From Siphonodentalium dalli (lineage: Eukaryota; Mollusca; Scaphopoda; Gadilida; Siphonodentaliidae): a stretch of 64,000 bases of DNA. The stretch spans positions 117,812,754-117,876,753 of the forward strand of contig CP136061.1 of assembly GCA_032622095.1 (NCBI GenBank), read 5' to 3'. Every line of letters begins with the position of its first letter. Position 1 is the stretch's first letter. Both the position numbers and the translations under genes were made by a program. This document shows, piece by piece, positions 43,718-55,310 of the stretch. The notes below the pieces were generated by a model. It was given only the letters and a program-made list of their open reading frames with translations. It did no database searches and was not told where the DNA came from.

Positions 43718-44470
43718 AATTTTGAGCAAACGGTTGTTGATCAGGAACTGGATTGAATGTGGCTGTATCACTAGAAAGCAATCTGAACACTCAATAGATT
43801 TATATCTCGTTCGGGTGGGAGATTCAAAGTCAATAGATTCATAATATGGAAAATTAGTGGGAAAATATTAGAAAAACACATATTTTCCGGTTTTGACTGA
43901 CATTTTGTCCGCCACGTTTAGGTCTTTTACTCGGAAACAACATAGTTTGCCCTGGAAATATATTATATACACTACAAAAGAAATTTTAGTTATAACACGG
44001 GTTGATAGTTTTAGTATGTGTATCAAACAAGAGACTTCTCGAAATTTTCAACTTTCAAGCGGCCATGTTGGACGCCATCTTGAATAACAAAAATTCCCCA
44101 AAGCGGATTTTGGATATGTTCACCAGGGGGCTATTCTGCTTCGAATGACACCAAATTCAGCTTGTTAAGAATTTTTTCCGGGTTCAACCCTTCAACAGCC
44201 AGACTAAGTTTAGTGCGCAACGGCTTATAACACCAAGCTCATAACACCATCGATTCGTCATTGGGTTTAGAAAGACCAACGCGTAATGTTTTGGGCGCAT
44301 TTGGACTCGCGCAGGATTGACTTAGTACATCATCGGGTTTCAATATGAAGAGAAATTGTTCCTATTAACTTTTGCCAAGGGTGCTATTGGGTATTTTGGG
44401 CTGTTTTTGTCACGATACACTTTTCGATTTAAATACATTTACAAAAGTGGCCTTTTCGCTAAATGTATAT

Positions 44471-44621
44471 AAATATAAGGATTAACTGTCATGTGGACTA
44501 TTTTTATGGAGATGTAACCGTGAGGTAAGTGGTCATAACTTGTATGTAAAACCCGAATGTTCACTTACCTCACGGTTATATCTCCATAAAAACAGTCCAC
44601 ATGACAGTTAATCCGTATATA
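44471..44621. repeat. Foldback MITE, ~150 bp
   Basis: GGATTAACTGTCATGTGGAC followed by TATTTTTATGGAGAT and CCGTGAGGTAAGTG pairs almost perfectly with the inverted copy ending GTCCACATGACAGTTAATCC. The loop is near 44540. It lies between the inner and outer element ends. Confidence 0.75.
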
Positions 44622-45149
44622 ATTGTCATAAATAAAACTGAAAAGTATACGATTACTAGTTGAGTAGCATTGTATTTTCAGAAGGATTCGTTTGCTGATC
44701 CAATTTGCCCGATGTGGTGATCCGATTTGCCCGACGGCCGGGCAAATCGGATCAAAATTAAAAATCATCATAGCAACCAAACCAATAGATGCATCTGAAT
44801 GCATCCTACGTCAAATGTTATGCCATCATGGTTAGATCGAAACCGACAGTGCTAATATTTCTGATTGCCGGTTGCATTGTGTACAAGAAAACCTTACGTG
44901 ATCCGCTTTGCCCGGGTCTCCCCTACGTTACTTTGTTTTCCGGATGATAACTCAAATTATGATCATTACGCCACACCGTGGTGTTGCTTGGTACGCAGAT
45001 TTTCATATTCTGTGGTCGATCGATAATCCACTGGGCGACTGTATTATTATGGTTATTTCGTACTGAGTATAAATCGTACCGATAGAGTCACGATAGTACA
45101 ACAAAGATTAGCACATGTGTTTACGTCACCGGTGTACTTGTGGGGGCAT

Positions 45150-45800
45150 GTTTGTATTATGAAGGTTCGCTATCCCGAAGGTCCGCTATTCCGAAGGTTC
45201 TCTATTCCGAAGGTTTTTGTTATTTTTAGGTTAATTCTATATTCTAAAGTATTGAGACTAATTTGAGAGGGTTCATTATCACAAAGATTCTTTTTACGGA
45301 GTGTGCGCTCACATCCGAACTGATCCTGCGCGTATACCGATACAGATACAGGAGGAAATAACTTAACTTAGAACATTAAATGTGATTTTGTTTTGTTTTC
45401 GCGGGTTTTCTTGAGATTTAATGTCATTACGTGGGCCCATACTTTTGAATTCTTGGCATATAATATGAATGTTGTGGTATATTGTGGACCCTCCCGCATT
45501 GGGACATGACACAGGTACAGTTGACTTAAGTGATGTTCTGTGTGGGCTCCAATTTGGAGTTCAATATTTTAAGGGCCAAATTTAGGATTTTATGGGCCCA
45601 TACCTTTGAACTCTGGGCATATAATATGAATATTGGGGGCATGTCTCTATTCCGAAGGTTCACTATCCAGAATGTCCACTATTCCGAAATTTCTCTGAAT
45701 GTTCGCTATTCCGAAGGTTCACCAATCAGAAGGTTCGTTATTCCGAAGGTTTTTGTTATTTTAAGGTTAATTCTATATTCTAAAGTATTGGGAGGGTTCA
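45150..45800. repeat. Minisatellite-bearing repeat, TTCGCTATTCCGAAGG units
   Basis: Blocks of ~17-20-bp units (GAAGGTTCGCTATTCC variants) occur at 45160-45215 and 45650-45755, each followed by the same sequence (GAAGGTTTTTGTTATTTT, TTAATTCTATATTCTAAAGT ATTG). The frame at 45530-45838 is only a translation of these units. Confidence 0.65.
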
Positions 45801-46385
45801 TTATCACGAAGATTCTTTTTATGAAGGAAATAACTTAAAACATTAAATGTGATTTTGTTTTGTTTTCGCGGGTTTTCTTGAGTTTAATTTCATTACGTAT
45901 GACTTTATTTCTCATTAAATATTCACGCCAAGCAGCCCACACAATTGCTATGTTTCCATGCGATTTAATGTCATTACGTGTGACCTAATATCTCAATAAT
46001 CTGAGGCAAGAGTACGCCTGCTACAGGCGAATTATAACAGTGGGGCTATAACGCTCAATGAATACTGGGAACTATAACAAACTGCGCAGCAGAATATCGC
46101 TGATTAAACGAGTATGAGATGAGCCTAACTGCAATTGTGACTTTGTTTAAAGGCCCACTTAATTTTCTAGTCATTAATTTTTGTTATAGTATATACGGTT
46201 TTAATAACAATTTATGCCATAAAATTTGAATAAATTACTATAATTCATCACCATTTGAAACGCAGAATCCTTCTATCTCCTAGTTTGAAACACCTTTAAA
46301 ATACCGCGACAAGTCGTGCGTCGTATATCTAGCAATTAGCAACTAACATGTCCTATTCGGCTTTCCATAGATTTCAACGTAATTT

Positions 46386-46858
46386 GATACTTATGGGTAT
46401 TTGTGTCCGGGAAGTGTTTTGGACGGGTCAAATCGTGAGCCCGACTTGACCTTGACCTTTAAAACTGCCAATGCAAGGTCAATTTGGGTAAAACGGACAA
46501 ATTTCGGCGAAATTTGATACCTAGGGATACTTTTGTCCGGGGAGTGCTTTGAACGGGTCAAATCGTGACATCGGCGTGACCTTGACCTTCAATGTGGTCA
46601 ATCAAAGGTCAAATCGGGTAAAACGGATGGATTTCGATGAAATTTGATACCTATGGGTACTTTTGTCGGGGGGGGGGGTGTTTTGGACGGGTCAAATCGT
46701 GACTCCGACCTTACCTTGACCTTCAAATTTGTTAATTAAAGGTCAAGTGGGGTAAAACGGACGGATTTCGACGAAATTTGATACCTAGTGGTACTTTTCT
46801 CCGGGTGGGGGTGTTTTGGACGGGTCAAATCATGACCCTGACCTGACTTTCCCACATC
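46386..46858. repeat. Four ~131-bp tandem units rich in AGGTCA half-sites
   Basis: Units start at GATAC(T/C)TA near 46386, 46516, 46646 and 46780. Each contains TTTTGGACGGGTCAAATCGT, a TGACCTTGACCTT-type block and a second AAAGGTCAA, then GGGTAAAACGGACGGATTTC. TGACCTTGACCT is exact at 46447 and 46579. A G-run lies at 46669-46677. Confidence 0.75.
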
Positions 46859-47512
46859 AAATTTGAAAGCTAGTTTATAGAATAATTGTATTATAATTTA
46901 TATTTATGGCTAATAATATGATCTTGGTGGCGTTACCATTTCTGACTATGGTTTTCTTGTTATACATGTGCGATAGCTTTCAATTAAATTCAGTAGCCTC
47001 ATATTATCATATATGTCGATTAATCACATGAAAATACAGGTCAAGTTTGAATTTGGGGTTGATCCTATCATTTCTGACGGAGTTATATGTCATTTTTCAC
47101 TTAGAAGTGGGCGATTGTTCTGGTATGTACACGTTTACCGTACATATATGATACATGATACTGTGCACAGAAATCGAATATAAAAAGACTTTTTATATCC
47201 GATTTGTAGCTTTCTCAATACAAACTTATAGTTCTGTTACGCGTTTTACTTACGTCTAATTGGAAAATTTCCCAGAAGGCAGTTCGGAATTCAGGAAGTG
47301 TGGCTTTGTTGATACTTCGACATTTTGTTTATCGACTTGTGATTACCCATTGTCACACGCATGTTGTTTGAAATCGTAACACACAGGTATATCGAGTATT
47401 CTATTGCGCGTCCCCAAAACCTCGGAGTTATCCGATTGACGAACTATTGTGTATCTGTATCATATGCATTATATATATGTTGTTACCGACAGTAATCAGG
47501 TCTGGCAAATCA
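46859..47512. other. Repeat fragments, no gene
   Basis: 46929-46970 is an inverted copy of 31410-31460. 47005-47105 resembles the dispersed unit at 3.2-3.9 kb (CAGGTCAAGTTTGAATTTGG). A short inverted repeat (ATCGAATATAAAAAG/CTTTTTATATCCGAT) lies at 47173-47202. Confidence 0.45.
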
Positions 47513-48079
47513 TGCCAAATGTGAGAATACAAATTACAATAGTCAATAGCTGCATTCAGCTAACCTAGCTGTATTCAGCTATATATTATACTCTCAAACC
47601 GGATGTTTTTGGATAATAAACTAGAAGCGCTAATTTGCGCATCGAAAGTAGGCCACCATATTCTCCAGTCACCCGCGAGGCTCAACCAAATCAAAAACGG
47701 CGCTTGTTTTCTGACAAAGTGTTGCCTTTTGTCGACACGGCGATGGTGATTATGTGTGAAAACTTACTACGGCGGTCGATGTCGGTCATAACGGTTTAAT
47801 AACTCTCTTATGCAATGCGGAATACCTTGAAAAATACATTGAATACAATATTTATCACCGAAGATGGAACATCTTAAACATTCCCGGAAGTATAAATAGG
47901 ATGTAGTTGGTGGACCCAACTATTAATCAAACAGAGCTAGACGCTCTCGAATAGTTGGGCCTCCGTAGCTTTATTCACGACCTCCAAGTGCTTTTCCATT
48001 ATTATGAATTCTTTTCCCACTTATAACATGAAAATACAAACATTGTATATAAATTATGTTGAACACTAATCTGTTCTGA

Positions 48080-48427
48080 GTGAGTATCAACAAGCTACCC
48101 GACGAAAAAAATAAAAATGTGACATTTGTAGTTGTTTTAGAACATTTCATACTGCAGTGTGACCACCTGAATGATGTGCGTAAAAGAGTGATGCCACACA
48201 TTACTCAACTGATCCAGGATGCCAGTAGGTCTCATCCCGAGATTCTACAGCACAGCCTGCTCCAGATTGTGATTGATGCGAATGCAGCCATTAATAATGG
48301 TACCACACCAGCTAAAGAGATCGGTCTACTCCAATTCCATTCACGCAGACTATGCTACAACCTACACACAGAAAGATATAATAGTCTAAAATTGATAACC
48401 AAGTCGTTGGGTGACACCCATGGATGA
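48080..48427 (+). pseudogene. LINE polyprotein C-terminal fragment
   Basis: A 115-codon frame ending at TGA 48425. VVLEHFILQCDHLNDVRKRV followed by MPHITQLIQD is the H-x3-C region that follows the RT domain in many LINEs (usually ETxEHFLLxC), and LLQFHSRRLCYNLHTER is a plausible C-terminus. The preceding CxxC pair is lost (KNKNVTF in its place). No RT is found upstream, so the copy is heavily 5'-truncated. AT-rich flanks give no clear target duplication. Confidence 0.55.
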
Positions 48428-49528
48428 TCTTATTTTATTACTGATATTTTAACAGAAGTTTTAACCTGTACATAGATACGTACTAAAAACTGTGAATAAT
48501 ACCGAAAGGGTGTGCCTTTAAAGGCAGAAAGTCAAGAAACAGGTAAACAGGTAAACATGGGAGACTGCTTGTCGAAAAACTATTTCGGGAAAAAATTAGA
48601 CACTACCCCGCCTCATTTCAATCACCAAATTCACATATAACTAGATGGTTTTATCTGCTACCATTATGTTTTAAGGTCAAGTGATAGTGGCAGATTACGA
48701 AGTCATTGTGTACAATACCTGACTCTTGAAATATAATCCGAACTTTGAGATTAATCCGAGACCGTTAATTTGTCAACATTTAAAACTTGATCTGTAGTAA
48801 ATTGACGGAACGGAAAAGGCGGAACGAACTTACAACTACATAACCGGAAAGGAGATCAGATAATTACGGGAATGATCGACCGAGTGAAAGCAACAGCAAC
48901 AAATAATTTTTGAATTTTAAGTTTTAATAAACAATGGAGTTTGATTTCAAAGCAACAATGACCAAGGGCGTGGCGATATGTGCGGGGACACAATATAATA
49001 TGTAAGCCAAGGCCGTGTCCGGCTCCAAATAAAATGAGTACACGGGGTGTTATATGTTTGGACCGTTGTTTCTCAATGGATATTAATGAAATTTGGTATA
49101 TATGTCCGGGCTGAGGCATGGAATACACTAACGTTTGAACTGTTTTTAAATTCACAATTTGTCAATTTTCTTCAACTTTTTCGTTCTGGAACACACATTA
49201 ATATTCAAATAGTGGTCTCGGTATCAAACGCCCAAGTTCCGACCACGTCGCCATCGCTATGCTTACATAAGATTTACGTGCCAATAACGTTGACAAAGCA
49301 TTAGCGACAATATGCAGTCGAAACCGAGTAGAGATGGGCGGTTTTTATGTTTTATGTTCGGTTTCGGTTTTTCTGGGAGAAAAAACATCGGTTTCGGTTC
49401 GTTTTTTTTTACTAGATAGTGAAATTATACTGAAATTAATATACTTTCAAAGTAACCGCAATTAGAGTCAATAATGTCCCAATAACGTTCAATTTTTTAG
49501 GAAGGAAATGCGATCACAGGTAAACAAC

Positions 49529-50637
49529 TAGAGGTGCCACGATTATTTATTTTGATAATCGATAATCGGTCGTCAATAATCGACTATAATCGATTAATCG
49601 TACATAATAATAATAACATCAGTAGAAGTATTCCGTAATATGGCCTATTGCCATATTGGCTGGGTGCTGGTTAACTGCTATCGCTGCTTGTTTGAGGCAT
49701 CGGCTGATGTAATTTTTGTGTTAATATACCGGTAGTGCATCATAAGCCACCGGTAATGACTAATGAGCACAATGTGTTCAATACAAGCACAGTTCTCGGC
49801 GATGTCATGGTTATAATATTTGTGAGTTCATTGGAACGAACGTAGCGATTAATTTAACAGCCAAACATACAAGCAATATAAAAGTAGGAATGCACGACGG
49901 TGGTTCCTAAAAAAAGGAATCTAATGTTACGGAAACTATAAGTTTCAGCGAACTTCCAGAGCATGGATAACAATTACAAAGGTGGGCCCCTGTCCACAAA
50001 TTTCAGGACTCAGAACAAGTTAAGTATTTGGTAATATTTAATTTCATTTAGCAATCACCACACTATAAGCGATAGCCTGTACTAGTAACATCTAAGTATA
50101 CTTATACAAACAAAGTATACTTGCTGCAAATGACACCGCCGAGAATATTGCTGATTAAAATGCCGTAGGTTCCCTGATTTCGAGAAAATGTCAATCAACT
50201 CCCCTTTGGTCCAATGAGATTCAAGGGCGAGGTCATTCAGTTCACTGACAGTCAGCCCATTTCAAAGACGTAGTGCCGCCTTTCTTGTAGAAATATACAA
50301 CGATGTCGGCATAAGTTCAAAGCTGCAGTGCCGCCATCATGGCGCCATGTAATTTGAAGAATATACAATGACTCGAAAAGTAACCATGTCATCAAATGAA
50401 TTGCCGGCTGTTTGCAACATATACTAGTAGTACTCAAGTTGTCGGAATCTCTTTGATACATGATCAAATGTTGTTAACCCCTCGGTTGTATGTGTAAAAC
50501 AATCAGGGCATTCAACATTAACTGGCATTTTCCAACGTCCGAAATAAATAACGCAGATTAATCGACGACGGAAATGGTAATCGATTATCGGTTTTATCAA
50601 CGGTTCATCGATTATACGATTAATCGTGGCACCCCTA
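49529..50637. mobile_element. Non-autonomous hAT transposon with perfect 8-bp duplication
   Basis: TAAACAAC flanks both ends (49521-49528 and 50638-50645). The TIRs read TAGAGGTGCCACGATTA and TAATCGTGGCACCCCTA; both are followed by several ATCGATTA-type subterminal repeats (49556-49603, 50548-50625). No transposase frame in 1109 bp. Confidence 0.9.
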
Positions 50638-53206
50638 TAAACAACGGGACAAAATGCCGACGCAAACTGAATCCAACACGATAAGATGATACAATTCGGT
50701 ATTTAAAAAAATAAACACCCCCATCTTCACTGTTTATCCCTTTCCGACATGTTTAAAACATATTTATCATATTATATGCATTAATTAGTGTCTGAGAATT
50801 CAACCACAAACAGCAGCAAATTCACAAACAGTGGGCGTCCTTGACCTGACTGTGTAACAATTATTGACACGTGTATGATTGACCCACATTCAATGACTGC
50901 GGTGTGATCGCTTTGATGTGTGTGATGTTGCGACATAGTTTACAAGCTGCACAATGGCTGCAAACTTCTACCAGATTACGTCACATCGGAATGTCCAGAC
51001 GACCAAAGTGTTCATACCATTTACTTAAGTTTTCGAGTTAGCAGACGCTTCCATTTTTTTGGTTGGCGATTATCGCCTTATTTGGACTTGTGCACGTTCG
51101 GCATTCATATAGTTAGCCGGACTCTGGTTTAAGCGACGTTTTTATGACATATTAAGCAGCAACATTTTTTTGCAGTCTCCAGTTAGACGCGTAAAATAAC
51201 TCCAAACAGGGCTTTTTGTTGAACCATGTTCGTAATTTTGTTCGGCCATATGTTTTGAAAAAGAACAAAAACAGTCGCCTATACGATATTATAACAACAC
51301 ATATCTGAGACGAAATGGACACATTCCGATATAATATTGATCAGTGAGGCCGATAATTTGATAACAATATCAACTAATAATTAAGTACCTGGGGAGGTAT
51401 AATAAGTTGATTTAAGTGAAAAATAAACATATAAAAAAAACGTAATGTCGGTTTGAGCAGAATCGCGTGGGTCGGTTTTCGGTTTATTGTTAAAAATCGA
51501 AACTGAGTTGTTTATAATAATATGTTGATGTCGGATGATGACGATGGTGATTATGAAATGGTTACATGCATATATACATATATAATCAATAAGTTTATTT
51601 CTCATGTTTATAAATATTTGAATCGAAAATAAACTCGAAACAAACAAGAACATGTTATAGCCGGAATCCAATTATGTTCGTTCCGTTTCCGATTCCTAAT
51701 TCACTGTTTTGATGGATTTTTGCAAATACAAAATGGCTGAAAGTTCGAGGCGGTAGAAATATGCTCTCGCTTTATGCGAAGAATGACACGACTAACATCT
51801 TAAACATGCATTGACACCAAACTAGAAGTGTACTAGAAGCTCTTATCTTCAAGTATGTGGCAGTTTTGGCTGTTAAATAATATTTATTAGGTTGTGTTAT
51901 AGCTTGTGAAAAGTCGAGTAAATGTCCATACCATGATTGGAGACGGAGTACTGCTTACAGTAATATACCGGGCTGACTTTTATGGAGCTATGCTCTGATA
52001 ATAAAAGTCAGATTTGCGGACTAAAATAGGATGCTGCTAAAACGCAGTTTGGTTGGTGTGTTAAAAGAGGTAAAAAGGGGAACATCTCTAGCCAGAGTTT
52101 AACTGAGCGAGTACCACTCACTGCTTGAGCTGACACTCTCCAAAAATACGGAAACGCATACATGTATGTCGAATCGCGAAAATACAAATAACAATGTTAT
52201 GTTTAGTAAGTTTTCACACATTATATAAATTACTTATTCCCTTCACCATTATTAAACTGGAACCACCAAATATGGAAATTATGACAAAAGGCGAAATTGC
52301 CATAATATTATTTATTGAGATCTAATCTCCCATAAATTAAACATGTGAACAATAATGAACCTATCTCTCACCTTTCTCCCCTACTCATGCTTGCACTCTA
52401 CCTTTTACACATGAAATAATGATGATTTCTGCGACATCTGCCGGCACATAAATAACATATATAATTTATGCAAAATTTAGTAATCATAAAAGAATCAAGA
52501 TCTCAAGAAATAACCATAATTGTACGCTAAACGCGTTAAATATTAATTCTATTTAAGTAAGAAAAGGGATAGGGTGGGTGGGAAAATGATCGAAGTGGTA
52601 TGTCGAGAGATTCGAATTCAAGTAAATACAAATGGGCGCGAAAAGCTTTTATACCAGAGGTTAGTATTATGGGCTATCGAAGAGAATTATTGGAAGTTCA
52701 AAGATCACTATCGAAGAGAATTATGGGAAGTTCAAAGGTCACTATAGTTTTGTCAAACCAAAACATACCGGTATAGAGTAAAATATATATAGTCTGTGGA
52801 GTATTTGTTCCGGTTTAGTAATTACACATTTTGTAAACAAAATAGCCCTTTTCCCGCCAAAACAGATTGAATAGTTCTGACTCGCTAACGACCAGGACTT
52901 CATGTTTAAAATACTTCAGAAATTATATAAGTCGCATTTTCATTACAGTTGTCCCTATGTTGTGCCATACATTTGCAATATGCCGCACAATATCTGTATA
53001 TACCGTTATGAATAGTTATCATTATCGCTCACAAACCGCTAGTGGTATGTAGTTCTAAATGCTTGATATAGGTACACCATTCTAACGCACGTCCCTACCG
53101 GTTTAGCATCGGGAAGAAGTAAACGAGTGTTTGCGATGAATTTGATCTTTATTTTATAAGTTAGCTAATGAATGCATTCGCAGAAAATAGTCCCCAGAAT
53201 ATTTAC
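50638..53206. other. No gene identified
   Basis: Unassigned interior of the 47.5-53.5 kb element. A short doubled stretch (AAGAGAATTATTGGAAGTTC and AAGAGAATTATGGGAAGTTC) lies at 52680-52745. Frames are short. Confidence 0.4.
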
Positions 53207-53639
53207 TGACATCGACCGCCGTAGTAAGTTTTCACACAAAATCAGAACTGCCGTGTCGACAAAAGGCAACACTTTGTCAGAAAACAAGTGGCGGTTTTGA
53301 TTTGGTTGAGGGTGGCCGGGAATATGGTAGCCTAATTTTGATGCGCAAATTAGCGTTTCTAGTTTATTATATAAAAACAGCCGGTTTGAGAGTATAATAT
53401 ATAGCTGAATACAGCTAGGTTAGCTGAATACAGCTATTGTAGCTGTATTCTCACATTGGCAAATGTGAGAATACAGCTACAATAGCTGTATGTATTCAGC
53501 TAACCTAGCTGTATGCATGCACCAAACCATTTTCTCATAAAAAGACTATTTTTTATTTGCATAAGGGTCGGACTCTATTCCGTTTTTATGCATACGAGGA
53601 ATATAATCTGTTAATAATCGTGTGATTTAGACGCCAAAT

Positions 53640-54060
53640 TGCTGCCATTTGGGTGAGAGATGGGGGGGGGGGTCATAACTATGATAAGAATTTGTTTAGT
53701 TGCTGATTACCACCAAACCTATATATAATCATCTCCAGTATATCATGCATCCATGAGTCTAATGGACGTGGTTTAATATGTCAAAAGTGGCGCTGTTAAA
53801 GTCATGCATTAGGATGGCAAAGCTGATACAAATATATTTAGCACTAATTTCCACCAAATTCATACACGTTCTTCTCTAATGATACGATGAATTAAATCAC
53901 ATTCGGTGTCATTTGGGTCATTGATGGCAAGAGGATATGCACTATCATTGATAAGATTTCTACTCGCCGACATCCACCTATAAGTTATATATAGTCACCC
54001 AGGCCATCTCCATATCGTTTTAATGAGTTTTTGGCATTCAAATTTCACAATATCGACAAA
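53640..54060. repeat. Two ~260-bp diverged repeat units
   Basis: GCTGCCATTTGGGTGAGAGA TGG, GATAAGAATTTG, TATATATAATCATCTCCAGT and ATGAGTCTAATGG (53641-53765) match GGTGTCATTTGGGTCATTGA TGG, GATAAGATTTC, TATATATAGTCACCCAGGCC and TTTTAATGAG (53906-54030). A G-run is at 53663-53672. No gene. Confidence 0.5.
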
Positions 54061-55108
54061 TGGTGACCCAATTAAGTCACTTGAACAATTATATCTTCTC
54101 AACTGTCATATTTATATGGGAATGGGAATCAGGGCATTCACACAATGAGCTAGCAAAAAACAGATACATAGAAGTAGCTTTAAACGTATAAGTTATCATT
54201 CTATTTAAGAGATACATGTTCATATATTCTTGCAAACTAGAGAGACATCGAACCGATTGCATATTGAATGGCTCATATGTATATATTATAACACAATTGA
54301 GTCTGTTGCATTCAATACAGTTTCCACAAAAAAGTTACAATTTGTCAAGAAATATGGAAATATATCGAAGGCCTGTTCAAAAATAGTGGTCACAATGTGC
54401 AGTCACATATATTTTCTTCTGATATAAAAGAAAACGCAGTCAGTAGCACATGACTTTTCAGGATCCTCCAATACTGACAAGGGTATACCGGTATCTGCCT
54501 GACACAGCAGATTTTTTAGAACAGACTCATCGACCAATATAAACAACTCAAGATCTCGCTCCGTGTCGGGCACATGTAGCTGATATACTGCGCAACAACG
54601 TTTCTTTTCAACTGAGAATATTTAGCCAATGGCAATATATAGCACCATGGACATAGGAGCACCTGGACATTTGTTTAAAACATCTGTATCTTCATGGAGA
54701 TATGATAGCCAGGTGTCCTCAAAATCTTAATCTAACCCACTAGATTGATTGATAAATCTCTATATGTTAAACCCAATTGTCATCTTTTATTTTTGCAAAC
54801 TAATGTGTTTATGATGTTCATGTTTCATGTTATAACTTCTGAAGTATACGCAATTGTAAATAAATAAATACTTCTTTATTGGTGGAACGGATTAATCGCG
54901 ATAAACAAAATGACAATCGACAAAGTGATCCTCTTCTTATATTCCATGACTGTTTAAGAATCATGTTTTGTGATGCTATTTGAATATGCAATTTATGAGA
55001 ATACGTGTAACATTTTGAGCAAGAGTATTCTCTATTCCCAACAAATATCCACATCATGCAGAGGGTTTCACATCACTTTAACCTGGGCAACGCCGGGTAA
55101 CCCTGCTA
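54061..55108. other. No gene seen; repeat end at 55081
   Basis: The only recognisable item is AACCTGGGCAACGCCGGGTA ACCCTGCTAGT (55080-55110), an inverted relative of the unit start of the 26.35-29.15 kb array. It may mark the edge of a dispersed copy. Confidence 0.45.
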
Positions 55109-55310
55109 GTGCTAAATAAACATGAACATTATGGATGTCATGGGGTTGCATTGGACTGGTTCCAAAGCTATTTGACTAATAGAAAACAATCTGTACATTA
55201 TGAAGGTCACTTATCTTCACAAACAGATATAATTTGGGTCTACCGGTATACTCGGCCCTCTACTCTTTCTGATATATATGAACGATCTCCCAAATATATA
55301 TAAGGACAAA
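55109..55310 (+). pseudogene. LINE reverse transcriptase fragment
   Basis: HYGCHGVALDWFQSYLTNRK QSV is the RT segment before the VPQG motif, similar in type to residues 95-115 of the LINE at 34952. After a frameshift near 55245, ILGPLLFLIYMNDLPNIYKD continues with the next motif in the expected place. Nothing of the YxDD box follows, so the fragment is bounded on both sides. It begins right after the repeat end at 55081-55110. Confidence 0.7.

Larger units (their letters stand above)
39624..44206 (+). mobile_element. Inner TIR element carrying a FEN1-like/CXC gene
   Basis: The left end (TAGTCTGGCTGTCGG, then ACCCGGAAAAAATTCTTAAC, AAGCTAAATGTGGTATC and ACATATCCAAAATCCGCTTT GGGGAA) is matched by the inverted right end (44206 leftward). 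TIRs are about 130 bp and roughly 75 per cent alike, with an indel-rich middle. TA borders both ends. The element spans 4.6 kb and its only gene is the decayed frame at 40675-43717. Confidence 0.7.
38989..44926. mobile_element. Outer TIR element with subterminal GGGCAAAGCGGATC repeats
   Basis: Perfect ~27-bp inverted ends: GTAGGGGAGACCCGGGCAAA at 38989 and its complement ending at 44926. Variants of GGGCAAA(G/T)CGGATC occur near both ends: 39002, 39020 and 39379 at the left; 44697, 44719, 44740 and 44900 at the right, in both orientations. Such clusters are typical transposase-binding sites. I found no clear target duplication. The interior includes the nested element at 39624-44206; outside that nothing coding is visible, so the outer element is non-autonomous or has lost its gene. 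Confidence 0.7.
47513..53461. mobile_element. Element with ~260-bp terminal inverted repeats
   Basis: The left arm 47513-47788 and right arm 53207-53461 are inverted copies over their whole length (TGCCAAATGTGAGAATACA, CAGCTAACCTAGCTGTATTC, ACTCTCAAACCGG, CAAATTAGCG/CGCTAATTTG, TTTTCTGACAAAGTGTTGCC, ACTTACTACGGCGGTCGATG). A second inversion at 53430-53515 doubles the AGCTGTATTC segment. Inside are a LINE fragment, a hAT MITE and unassigned DNA, but no transposase. Long arms plus ~6 kb suggest a large non-autonomous or foldback element. Confidence 0.72.

Noticed and set aside
45530-45838. 102-codon frame with RRF-like repeats
   Set aside because: It is a translation of the GGTTCGCTATTCCGAA minisatellite; no protein signature.
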